DNA of 64,000 nucleotides from Micromonospora phaseoli. GTDB taxonomy: Bacteria > Actinomycetota > Actinomycetes > Mycobacteriales > Micromonosporaceae. The notes beneath the pieces are model-generated. The model saw nothing but the letters and a program-made list of their open reading frames with translations. It was not told the DNA's origin and made no database searches. Position numbers and translations under genes: made by a program. Shown one piece after another: positions 32,428-39,771 of the stretch. The stretch's first letter is position 1. Every line of letters begins with the position of its first letter. Location of the stretch: NCBI RefSeq assembly GCF_900109115.1, contig NZ_FNYV01000001.1, positions 124,001 through 188,000 of the forward strand, read 5' to 3'.

Positions 32428-33273
32428 TTACCGTCCCCTCAGGAGTTTGAAGATTGCCTCGCGACTGGCCGCCGGGCTGAGCGCGACCGTGCGCAGATGC
32501 TCCATGATCTTGGTGCAGGTACGCAGGTCGCCGGGACGGTCGAGCACCATCTGCCCGGCGACCGTCTCCACGGAGGCGATGATCGGATCCTCCGGGTCGG
32601 CGAACTCGAGGATGTGCAGCGAACCTCGGGTGCCCCGGTGGTAGCCGGCGGCCAGCGGGATCATCTGAACGGTGATGTTCGGCAGCTCGCCCATCTTGAG
32701 CAGATGGCTCAGCTGAGCCTGGGTCGCCGAGTGGTCACCGACCGGGCGCAGCAACGCGGCCTCGTCGAGGATCGCGTCGAAGATCGGCGGATCCTCCCCG
32801 GTGAGCCGCTGCTGCCGGTCCAGCCGTAGGTGCACCCGCTCTTCGACGTCGTTGTCGCTGAGGGTGTGCGGGCCGCCCCGCATCACACCACGGATGTAGT
32901 CGGCGGTCTGTAGCAGGCCGGGCACCACCGAGGGCTCGAAGTTGGCGATGCCGGTGGCCTCGGCCTCCAGTGCGATGAAGTCGATGGTGCGCCGGTCGAG
33001 CAGGTAGGAGTAGGAGACCCACCAGCCCGGCTTGCGCGCGTCCTTGGCCAGCGCGACGGCCGCCGCGACCTCGTCCGCGCCGACCCCGTAGAGGGTGAGC
33101 AGGGCGCGCACGGTGGCCGGGTTGACCAGGGTCTGCGCGTTCTCGTAGCGAGACAGCGTGCTGCGGGTGCTGTTGATCTCGTCGGCCGCGGCCTCCAATG
33201 TGAGGCCGGCAGCCTCGCGGTGGTGGCGCAGCGCGATGCCCAACCGACGGGCACGTGCGGTCTTCGGAGCCAT
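32428..33273 (-). CDS. XRE-family regulator with DUF5753 (Scr1-type)
   Basis: 281 residues. An N-terminal helix-turn-helix (RRLGIALRHHREAAGLTLEAAADEINSTRSTLSRYENA, residues 7-45) is followed by the DUF5753 domain (FIALEAEATGIANFEPSVVPGLLQTADYIRGVM and later QMIPLAAGYHRGTRGSLHILEF). These regulators occur in many copies in streptomycetes and Micromonosporaceae together with a DUF397 protein. The target is unknown. ATG 33273 is used because the protein then starts like its relatives (MAPKTARARRLG); an ATG at 33309 exists. No ribosome site is obvious. Confidence 0.92.
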   Translation of the reverse strand: MAPKTARARRLGIALRHHREAAGLTLEAAADEINSTRSTLSRYENAQTLVNPATVRALLTLYGVGADEVAAAVALAKDARKPGWWVSYSYLLDRRTIDFIALEAEATGIANFEPSVVPGLLQTADYIRGVMRGGPHTLSDNDVEERVHLRLDRQQRLTGEDPPIFDAILDEAALLRPVGDHSATQAQLSHLLKMGELPNITVQMIPLAAGYHRGTRGSLHILEFADPEDPIIASVETVAGQMVLDRPGDLRTCTKIMEHLRTVALSPAASREAIFKLLRGR

Positions 33274-33428
33274 GTATTGATGGTCGCACGTATTTGGGAA
33301 CCTGTACATGAGAGAACGTCGGTGAGAGTTGCATTCATGCCCATGGAGCTGTCAGTCTGTCAGCGCGTCCTCACCGCCGGTTGTCGTGGCGACGGTGGTG
33401 GTGAGCGACCGGAGGGGATGGGGCGCGC

Positions 33429-33461
33429 GGCGGTCGGGTTTTTCCCCCGTACCCGACCGCC
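33429..33461. terminator. isolated hairpin in the XRE/ddl interval
   Basis: 11-bp perfect stem (33429-33439 with 33451-33461) around an 11-base loop containing TTTTCCCCC. It may be a terminator or a regulatory RNA hairpin; no clear gene ends directly at it. Confidence 0.4.
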
Positions 33462-33548
33462 GTGTGCCGCGCCAGTTGTCGGCCACCGGAAGGGAATCGA
33501 CGTGCGTACTGGTCAGCGGGTGTTCGGTGAGCGCCGGGGCGGCCGGCG

Positions 33549-33779
33549 ATGACACGCTTCCTGGTGGTGCTGACTGACGTCCGTCCGAACGAGATGGACG
33601 GACGTAACGAGCGGACCGCACCCGAGCGCCGCCGCCAGGTGGTCGGCGCGAGCAGCCGGGAGGCGGCAGATCGGATCGCCGGGGCGTTCATGGCGCTGGG
33701 GATGGTGCGGGCGGGCCGGCAGCGGGTCAAGGTGATCGCGATCGGCCGCCGGCACGCGTTTGGCGAGTTGGCCGGTTAG
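33549..33779 (+). CDS. small hypothetical protein
   Basis: 76 residues, [15 protein letters not shown] then a region rich in Arg, Ala and Gly ([34 protein letters not shown]). It has the hydrophobic periodicity of a small alpha/beta protein but I recognise no family. ATG 33549 overlaps as ATGA the end of a short frame starting at GTG 33502 ([16 protein letters not shown]), so a translated upstream mini-ORF is possible. No ribosome site is visible. It could be a chance frame. Confidence 0.4.
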   Translation: MTRFLVVLTDVRPNEMDGRNERTAPERRRQVVGASSREAADRIAGAFMALGMVRAGRQRVKVIAIGRRHAFGELAG

Positions 33780-33924
33780 GCACGTCCGATTACGCACCGT
33801 ATATTGCGGGTTGACGGAATGCGGCTGTGCCGCGTTCCCGCAGGGTATCGGCTACCCGTACCCGCCACGCACAGTAAGGTCATCCGGGAGAGCGCCAGCA
33901 GTGCGTCCCGGAAAGGTGACCGCA

Positions 33925-35031
33925 GTGACCACCCCAGGCAAGACCCGCGTGGCGATCGTCTTCGGCGGCCGTAGCCCGGAACACGGCATCTCCTGCGTCA
34001 GCGCCGGCAGCGTGCTCGGTGCCCTGGATCCGGACGAGTTCGAGGTGGTGCCGGTGGGCATCACCCGGGCCGGACAGTGGGTGCTGACCAGTGGGGATCC
34101 CACCCAGTTGGCGATCAACGCCCGTGAGCTGCCGGAGATCACCGCCGAGTCCGGCACGGACATCGTGCTGCGGGCCGATCCGACCGGCAGCGGCCTGCTC
34201 GTGCTCGACCCGACCGAGGGGCCTCGGGCGCTCGCCGACGTGGACGTGGTCTTCCCGGTGCTGCACGGCGCCTACGGCGAGGACGGCACCATCCAGGGCA
34301 TGCTGGAGATGGCCGGCATCCCGTACGTCGGTGCGAAGGTCTTCGCCTCGGCCGCCGCCATGGACAAGGAATTCACCAAGAAGCTCTGCGCCGCGGAGGG
34401 CATTCCGGTCGGCCCGTACGCGGTGCTGCGCAGCGGAACGACGCTGAGCGAGGCGGACAAGCAGCGACTGGGCCTGCCGGTCTTCGTGAAGCCCTCGCGG
34501 GCCGGGTCGTCCTTCGGGGTCAGCAAGGTCACCGACTGGGCCGAGCTGGACGCGGCGGTCGCCGCCGCGCGGGCGATCGACAGCAAGGTGCTGGTCGAGG
34601 CCGCGATCGTCGGCCGGGAGATCGAGTGCGGTGTGCTGGAGGGCGAGGCCGGCGGTGTGCCGGAGGCGTCCGTGCTCGCCGAGGTCCGGGTGGTCGGCGA
34701 CTACGAGTTCTACGACTTCGAGGCCAAGTACATCGACGCCGAGTCCGCCTGCGAGTACGACATCCCGGCCGACCTGCCGGAGCGGGTCACCCGGCAGGTA
34801 CGCGACTATGCCGTGCGCGCCTTCACCGCACTGGACTGCGCCGGGCTGGCCCGGGCCGACTTCTTCGTCACCCCTGAACTGGACGTCTACCTCAACGAGC
34901 TCAACACCATGCCCGGTTTCACGCCGACGTCGATGTTTCCCCGGATGTGGGCGGCAGCCGGCCTGGAGTACCCGAAGCTGGTCGACCGGCTCATCCGCAC
35001 CGCGCTGACCCGCGGCCCCGGCCAGTACTGA
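33925..35031 (+). CDS. ddl: D-alanine--D-alanine ligase
   Basis: 368 residues. An ATP-grasp ligase making the D-Ala-D-Ala dipeptide for peptidoglycan. Motifs: [52 protein letters not shown] (ATP-binding Lys), an omega-loop [11 protein letters not shown] with the tyrosine typical of D-Ala-D-Ala rather than D-lactate ligases, and [23 protein letters not shown] 33925 is chosen for GGAAAGG upstream; GTG 33901 and GTG 33916 are in frame. ddl next to DUF3515, an Lrp-like gene and thiL is a conserved actinobacterial order. Confidence 0.95.
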   Translation: MTTPGKTRVAIVFGGRSPEHGISCVSAGSVLGALDPDEFEVVPVGITRAGQWVLTSGDPTQLAINARELPEITAESGTDIVLRADPTGSGLLVLDPTEGPRALADVDVVFPVLHGAYGEDGTIQGMLEMAGIPYVGAKVFASAAAMDKEFTKKLCAAEGIPVGPYAVLRSGTTLSEADKQRLGLPVFVKPSRAGSSFGVSKVTDWAELDAAVAAARAIDSKVLVEAAIVGREIECGVLEGEAGGVPEASVLAEVRVVGDYEFYDFEAKYIDAESACEYDIPADLPERVTRQVRDYAVRAFTALDCAGLARADFFVTPELDVYLNELNTMPGFTPTSMFPRMWAAAGLEYPKLVDRLIRTALTRGPGQY

Positions 35032-35103
35032 CCTTCCGCCGGCACCCGGGCACCGCGTCCGCCGCGTCCTTCCCGTCCGCCGTGCTGGGGGTGGTGGGGT
35101 GGG

Positions 35104-35727
35104 TCAGGAGGTGCAGCCGGAGGGTGCCGGGGTGGCCGAGCGGATCGACTCGGCCACGGTCCTGGAGATCGGGGACACCCACTGCAACGCCTCGCCGTAG
35201 AAGTGCGGCACCCGCACGGTAACCGCGGTCTCCCGGTCGACCGTGGTCAGCTGCGTGTCGTCGGGTCCTTCCACCGTGTACCAGCACACCGAGTTGACCA
35301 GCACGAGATGCTCGTCGGGAGCCACCTCGGGCTCGGTGCCGCCGCAGGCCACCGTCAGCGCCGGGTCGCCGTATGCGGCGTTCTGCTCGGGTCCGGCGGT
35401 GACCGGCCGCTGGGCCAGTTCGCGGATCGCCGTGGGCAGCTGGGACAGCAGGGCGCGGCAGACGATGGCCGGTCGCTCGGCCAGGGCCGGTGCGGCCATC
35501 TCGACCGGCGTGGTGGACTGCGCCTGGGGCGTGGTAGGCGAGGGGTCCGGGGTGGCGGCGGGGGTGTCCGGAGCGAGGTTGGCGAATGCTAGCGCGGCCA
35601 CCAGCAGCGTCACCGGCAGGGCCACCGCCGTGGCGATCAGCGCCGCGCTGCGGTTCGTGCGCCCGGTTGCCTTCGGCGCGTCCGGGCGGTCGGCCTCGGC
35701 GACGGGGGACTCGGAGATCTTGTCCAC
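35104..35727 (-). CDS. DUF3515 membrane-anchored protein
   Basis: 207 residues. Basic N-terminus, one membrane segment (about 27-49), a Pro/Thr-rich linker, and an extracytoplasmic domain with four cysteines (VCRALL, VACGG, SVCWYTVE, SGCTS) likely forming disulfides. This matches the DUF3515 family conserved next to ddl and thiL in actinobacteria; function unknown, an envelope role is likely. It starts right after the Lrp-like gene on the same strand. Confidence 0.8.
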   Translation of the reverse strand: MDKISESPVAEADRPDAPKATGRTNRSAALIATAVALPVTLLVAALAFANLAPDTPAATPDPSPTTPQAQSTTPVEMAAPALAERPAIVCRALLSQLPTAIRELAQRPVTAGPEQNAAYGDPALTVACGGTEPEVAPDEHLVLVNSVCWYTVEGPDDTQLTTVDRETAVTVRVPHFYGEALQWVSPISRTVAESIRSATPAPSGCTS

Positions 35728-35961
35728 TTAAAGGCGCACCACCGAACAGGTGAGGGTACGGGTGATGCCGGGCACCATCTGCACCTTGCTGACGATGAGT
35801 TTGCCCAGTTCGTCAACGGTGTTCGCCTCGGTCAACACCACCACGTCGTACGGCCCGGTGACCGCGTCCACGCGGACCACGCCGGCAAGATCCGCGATGA
35901 GACCGGCCACGTCACGTGCCCGGCCGACCTCTGTCTGGATGAGGATGTACGCCTGTACCAC
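35728..35961 (-). CDS. Lrp/AsnC ligand-binding (RAM) domain protein
   Basis: 77 residues: VQAYILIQTEVGRARDVAG, VVRVDAVTGPYDVVVLTEA and DELGKLIVSKVQMVPGITRT. This is the complete RAM amino-acid-sensing domain without the DNA-binding half, a stand-alone form common in actinobacteria near thiL and ddl. It should form multimers and bind a small ligand. The stop is adjacent to the DUF3515 start. Confidence 0.88.
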   Translation of the reverse strand: MVQAYILIQTEVGRARDVAGLIADLAGVVRVDAVTGPYDVVVLTEANTVDELGKLIVSKVQMVPGITRTLTCSVVRL

Positions 35962-36058
35962 GACTCGACCTCCCTCCGTCGCCGCCCGCCAGGCGGCCCG
36001 AAGGGAGAAAGTACCTTACGGACCAGGGCTGATCCCTATCGGTGGTCAAGGAGAAGCA

Positions 36059-36138
36059 GTGAGCGAGCGGTGCGAGCGAACCATCAGGCTCAGGGTGGTG
36101 GTGTCTCACGGGGGCACGCAGCGCAGCGGAGTGCCGTC
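36059..36138 (+). repeat. 80-bp start-codon element, copy 2 (before thiL)
   Basis: Begins with a GTGAGCGAGC that still has a perfect ribosome site in front of it (AAGGAG at 36047-36052) and ends 80 bp later directly before the thiL GTG. It holds a 27-codon frame, MSERCERTIRLRVVVSHG and so on, whose TGA (36140-36142) overlaps thiL as GTGA. It carries GGAG seven bases before the thiL start. It is related to the element at 27993-28072. Confidence 0.8.
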
Positions 36139-37077
36139 GTGAGTGTCGCGGGTGTCGGCGAGTTCGGTCTGATCGACCGGGTGACCGCCCGGTTGACGTA
36201 CGGATCCACGGTGCTGCTCGGCCCGGGTGACGACGCGGCGGTGGTCGCGGCACCGGACGCCCGGGTGGTCGCCACGACGGACGTACTGGTCGAGGGGCGG
36301 CACTTCCGCCGGGACTGGTCCGGCGCGCACGACATCGGCCGCCGGGCGGCGGCGGCGAACCTCGCCGACGTGGTGGCGATGGGAGCCGATCCCACGGCCC
36401 TGCTGGTGGCGCTCTGCGTACCGACCGATGTCGCGACGGACTGGGTGGAGGAGCTCGCCGACGGACTCGGCACCGAGGCGGCCGGCGTCGGCGCCAGCGT
36501 GGTCGGTGGGGACATGTCGGCCAGCCCCACCCTGACCATCGCCGTGACCGCCCTCGGTGACCTGGGCGGGCGAGCGCCGGTGACCCGGGCCGGTGCCCGT
36601 CCCGGCGACCTGGTCGCCCTGGCCGGTCGCACCGGGTACGCGGCGGCCGGGTTCACGGTGCTCTCCCGCGGCTTCCGTACGCCCCGGCTGTTGGTCGAGG
36701 CGTACCGGCGACCCGAGGTGCCCTATCCGGCCGGGCCGCAGGCCGCCGGGTTGGGCGCCACCGCCATGATCGACGTCTCGGACGGGCTGCTCGCCGATCT
36801 CGGGCACGTGGCGAAGGCCAGCGGGGTGGCCGTCGACCTCACCCGGGACGCCTTCGAGGTGCCGCCGCAGATGCGCGACGCCGCTCAGGCGCTCGGCGTC
36901 GATCCGTACGCCTGGCTGCTGGCCGGTGGCGACGATCACGCGCTGGCCGCGACCTTTCCCCCGGCGACGGAGCTGCCACCGGGGTGGCGGCCGATCGGCC
37001 GGGTCGCCGCGGGTTCCGGGGTGACCGTGGACGGCCGTCCGTTCGAGGGGCCGGCCGGCTGGGACCACTTCCGCTGA
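36139..37077 (+). CDS. thiL: thiamine-monophosphate kinase
   Basis: 312 residues. Phosphorylates thiamine monophosphate to the diphosphate cofactor. Signatures of the PurM-like ThiL fold: LLGPGDDAAVV (metal site), TTDVLVEGRHFRRDW, ANLADVVAMGADP, VVGGDMSASP, MIDVSDGLLADLGH and LLAGGDDHALAATF. GTG 36139 gives the family length; longer frames would translate the repeat element. The element displaced the gene from its original ribosome site, replaced by GGAG within the element. Confidence 0.93.
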   Translation: MSVAGVGEFGLIDRVTARLTYGSTVLLGPGDDAAVVAAPDARVVATTDVLVEGRHFRRDWSGAHDIGRRAAAANLADVVAMGADPTALLVALCVPTDVATDWVEELADGLGTEAAGVGASVVGGDMSASPTLTIAVTALGDLGGRAPVTRAGARPGDLVALAGRTGYAAAGFTVLSRGFRTPRLLVEAYRRPEVPYPAGPQAAGLGATAMIDVSDGLLADLGHVAKASGVAVDLTRDAFEVPPQMRDAAQALGVDPYAWLLAGGDDHALAATFPPATELPPGWRPIGRVAAGSGVTVDGRPFEGPAGWDHFR

Positions 37078-37111
37078 CCGGCTGCCTCCGGGTGCCGGGT
37101 ACCCGACGTCG

Positions 37112-37117
37112 TACCCT
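37112..37117 (+). promoter_or_regulatory. -10 element of a leaderless promoter (GNAT gene)
   Basis: TACCCT ends six bases before GTG 37124, which lacks a ribosome site. Confidence 0.5.
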
Positions 37118-37123
37118 GCACAG

Positions 37124-37591
37124 GTGCAGCAGATCGAGATCCACCCGGTGCCGTTCGACTCGCCGGCGGCGCAGCAGTTGATCACCGCCACGCTGGCCGA
37201 CCTGGGTGCCCGGTACGGCGGCAGCGGCGACGAGACCCCGGTCGACGCCAGCGAGTTCACTCCGCCGGCGGGGACGTTCCTGGTCGCCTACCTCGACGGA
37301 CAGCCGGTCGGTTGCGGCGGTTGGCGTGGTCACGGAGTCGAGGGCCACACCGCCGAGCTGAAGCGGATGTACACGGCGCCGCAGGCCAGGGGGCGCGGTG
37401 TGGCCCGCGCGGTGCTCGCCGCCATCGAGCGCTCGGCGGGCGAACACGGCCGCAAGCGGATCATCCTGGAGTGCGGCGACCGGCAGCCCGAGGCGATCGC
37501 CTTGTACACCGCGGCCGGCTACGAGCGGATCCCGAACTTCGGCTACTACGCCGACGAGCCCGGCTGCCTGTCGTTCGGCCGCACCCTCTGA
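37124..37591 (+). CDS. GNAT-family N-acetyltransferase
   Basis: 155 residues. The acetyl-CoA binding motif A is KRMYTAPQARGRGVARAVLAAIE (residues about 86-108, Q-x-x-G-R-G-x-A type) and motif B is IALYTAAGYERIPNFGYY. The substrate is unknown. It follows thiL by 46 bp but has its own leaderless -10. A 60-bp dimeric repeat lies just after the stop, between this gene and rpmB. Confidence 0.88.
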   Translation: MQQIEIHPVPFDSPAAQQLITATLADLGARYGGSGDETPVDASEFTPPAGTFLVAYLDGQPVGCGGWRGHGVEGHTAELKRMYTAPQARGRGVARAVLAAIERSAGEHGRKRIILECGDRQPEAIALYTAAGYERIPNFGYYADEPGCLSFGRTL

Positions 37592-37598
37592 TCATCGG

Positions 37599-37658
37599 TA
37601 AGGAAGGGCCCCCTGTTAACGCCTCCGGTATAGGAAGGGCCCCCCATTAACACCCAGG
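37599..37658 (+). repeat. dimeric 30-bp GGGGCCCC repeat, copy 2
   Basis: Units 37599-37628 and 37629-37658, variant form AAGGAAGGGCCCCCTGTTAAC, seven bases after the GNAT stop codon in the direction of that gene. It is followed by the rpmB terminator of the convergent gene. Confidence 0.85.
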
Positions 37659-37673
37659 CAGGGTTGCGGACAC

Positions 37674-37710
37674 GACGATGCCGGCGGACCAGTGGCCCGC
37701 CGGCATCGTC
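37674..37710 (-). terminator. rpmB terminator
   Basis: 14-bp perfect stem (37674-37687 with 37697-37710), 9-base loop, 27 bp beyond the rpmB stop on its strand. Confidence 0.75.
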
Positions 37711-37736
37711 GGCGTCGAGGTAGCGGTGGTGCCGCG

Positions 37737-37928
37737 TCAGGCGCGGGTGACCTTGCCCGCCTTGATGCAGGACGTGCAGACCTTCAGCTTCTTGGTCGTG
37801 CCACCACCGGCCGGGGTGCGCACCGACTGGATGTTCGGGTTCCAGCGGCGGTTGGTCCGCCGGTGCGAGTGGGACACGTTGTGGCCGAAGCCCGGCCCCT
37901 TGCCACAGACGTCACACACGCTAGCCAC
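37737..37928 (-). CDS. rpmB: 50S ribosomal protein L28 (zinc-binding form)
   Basis: 63 residues: [49 protein letters not shown]. The two CxxC pairs (CDVC, CTSC) mark the zinc-containing C+ form. Actinobacteria often carry a second, zinc-free copy elsewhere under Zur control. GTG 37928 has GGAG ten bases upstream. Confidence 0.96.
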   Translation of the reverse strand: MASVCDVCGKGPGFGHNVSHSHRRTNRRWNPNIQSVRTPAGGGTTKKLKVCTSCIKAGKVTRA

Positions 37929-38145
37929 GGGATACTCCTGGGATTTGAAACGTTCATGAAGTCGCCGCCAGGCGCTGCCCGGGCAACCTGGCCAGGGTAC
38001 CCGATACCAGATCCGCCTGCCCAACCGGGCTCTGCGGCGTGACGGCGTCGAGCAGCCACGTCGATGGCGACCGGTCGATCCGGCCCGGGAGACCCGCACG
38101 ACGCGGGACACGCCCGGGCGTCCGGCGACTGTCAGCGTACGCCAG

Positions 38146-38151
38146 TAGGCT
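38146..38151 (+). promoter_or_regulatory. -10 element of a leaderless promoter (fakA-like gene)
   Basis: TAGGCT ends six bases before GTG 38158; no ribosome site. Confidence 0.55.
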
Positions 38152-38157
38152 TCCACC

Positions 38158-39771
38158 GTGCTGGACACCCTCGACGCCGCCGCCGTGCGCCGCTGGTGCG
38201 CCAGCGGACTGGCCGCGCTCAAGCGGCACCAAGGGGAGATCGACGATCTCAACGTCTACCCGGTGCCCGACGGCGACACCGGCACCAACCTGGTGCTCAC
38301 CCTCACCTCGGCCCAGCAGGCCCTCGCGATGGATCTCGACACCCACGCCGACGGCACCTGGACCGCGCACGGGCACGCGCTGCGCCTGATGGCCCGGGGT
38401 GCTCTGCTCGGCGCGCGGGGCAACTCCGGGGTGATCCTTTCGCAGATCCTGCGCGGGCTCGCCGACACGCTGGCCACCGTTGCGCAGGTGCGGGGCCGCG
38501 CGCTGGCCGCCGCCCTGCGCGCGTCGACCGGCGCGGCCTACGCGGCGGTCGCCCGGCCGGTGGAGGGCACCCTGCTCACGGTGGTCGCCGCTGCGGCCGA
38601 GTCGGCCGAGCGCACCGGCAGCGACGACCTGCCGGTGGTGGTCAGGGCGGCGGCCGGCGCCGCCGCGACCGCCCTGGCCCGCACGCCCGAGCAACTGCCG
38701 GCGCTGGCCCGGGCCGGCGTGGTCGACGCCGGCGGGCGAGGGCTCTGCCTGCTGCTGGACGCGCTGGTCGAGGTGGTCACGGGGGAGACCCCGGCCCGTC
38801 CACCGACCGCGCCCCGGGCCGCGCCGCCGCCAGCCGGCGCCGCCCGGGAGACAGGCTCCCCGGAGTACGCCTACGAGGTGCAGTTCCTGCTCGACGCCGA
38901 GCCCGAGGCGGTACGGCAGATGCGTGACACGCTCGACGCGTTCGGCGACTCCCTCGTGGTGGTCGGCGACGGCAACACCACCGGCGGCACCTGGCAGGTG
39001 CACGTGCACGTCAACGACGTCGGCGCGGCGATCGAGGCCGGGGTGGTGGCCGGCCGCCCGCACCAGATCTCGGTGACCCGCTTCGTCGACCAGGTGGCGC
39101 CGGAGTCCGTCGCGGCCCCGGACGGCCGAGCGGCCGTGGTGGTGGCCGCCGGTGCCGGGATCGCCGAGCTGCTCGCCGGTGAGGGCGCGGTGGTGGTGCC
39201 GGGCAATCCCTCGACAGGGGAGCTGCTGGACGCGGTGCGGTCCACCGGCGCGGCCCGCGTGGTGGTGCTGCCCAACGACCCGGACGCGCAGGCGGTGGCG
39301 AATCAGGTCGCCGAGGAGGCACACCGGCTGGGGATCGAGGTCAGCGTGGTGCCGACCCGGTCGCCGGTGCAGGCGCTGGCCGCGCTCGCGGTGCGCGATC
39401 CGCGACGCCGCTTCGCCGATGACGTCATCGCGATGGCCGAGGCCGCCGGCGCCTGCCGGTACGCCGAGGTCTGCCGGGCCGGTCGGGACGCGCTCACCGT
39501 CGCCGGCCCGTGCCGTGCCGGGGACGTGCTCGCCCTGGTCGAGGGCGAGGTGCACCTGATCGGCGCCGACCTGGTCGGCACCTGCACGGCGCTGGTCGAC
39601 CGGCTGCTCGGCGGTGGTGGCGAACTGGTCACCCTGCTGGTCGGTGCCGACGCGCCCGACGGGCTGGCCGACGCGGTGCGTACCCACATCACCGGGCGCT
39701 GGCCCTTCGTCGAGGTGCAGTCCTACCCGGGCGGGCAGCCGCACTACCCCCTGCTGGTGGGTGTCGAATGA
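38158..39771 (+). CDS. DAK2/DegV-type kinase, FakA-like
   Basis: 537 residues. The N-terminal DAK2 (dihydroxyacetone kinase L) domain has [17 protein letters not shown] (metal-binding Asp cluster), [15 protein letters not shown] and [15 protein letters not shown]. Middle and C-terminal domains match YloV/FakA, which phosphorylates fatty acids bound to FakB (DegV) proteins. No fakB gene is visible in the window. It is linked with ATGA overlap to recG, an order conserved in many Gram-positive bacteria. Confidence 0.85.
   Translation: MLDTLDAAAVRRWCASGLAALKRHQGEIDDLNVYPVPDGDTGTNLVLTLTSAQQALAMDLDTHADGTWTAHGHALRLMARGALLGARGNSGVILSQILRGLADTLATVAQVRGRALAAALRASTGAAYAAVARPVEGTLLTVVAAAAESAERTGSDDLPVVVRAAAGAAATALARTPEQLPALARAGVVDAGGRGLCLLLDALVEVVTGETPARPPTAPRAAPPPAGAARETGSPEYAYEVQFLLDAEPEAVRQMRDTLDAFGDSLVVVGDGNTTGGTWQVHVHVNDVGAAIEAGVVAGRPHQISVTRFVDQVAPESVAAPDGRAAVVVAAGAGIAELLAGEGAVVVPGNPSTGELLDAVRSTGAARVVVLPNDPDAQAVANQVAEEAHRLGIEVSVVPTRSPVQALAALAVRDPRRRFADDVIAMAEAAGACRYAEVCRAGRDALTVAGPCRAGDVLALVEGEVHLIGADLVGTCTALVDRLLGGGGELVTLLVGADAPDGLADAVRTHITGRWPFVEVQSYPGGQPHYPLLVGVE

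Noticed and set aside
33220..33552. 110-codon frame upstream of the small gene at 33549
   Set aside because: Its first part is antisense to the XRE gene start and the rest spans a hairpin; only the last 16 codons could be a mini-ORF.
35962..36058. Possible TPP riboswitch before thiL
   Set aside because: Too short and without the conserved CUGAGA or ACCUGA blocks.
36070..36138. N-terminal extension of ThiL starting at GTG 36070
   Set aside because: It translates part of the 80-bp repeat element and adds residues absent from ThiL proteins.
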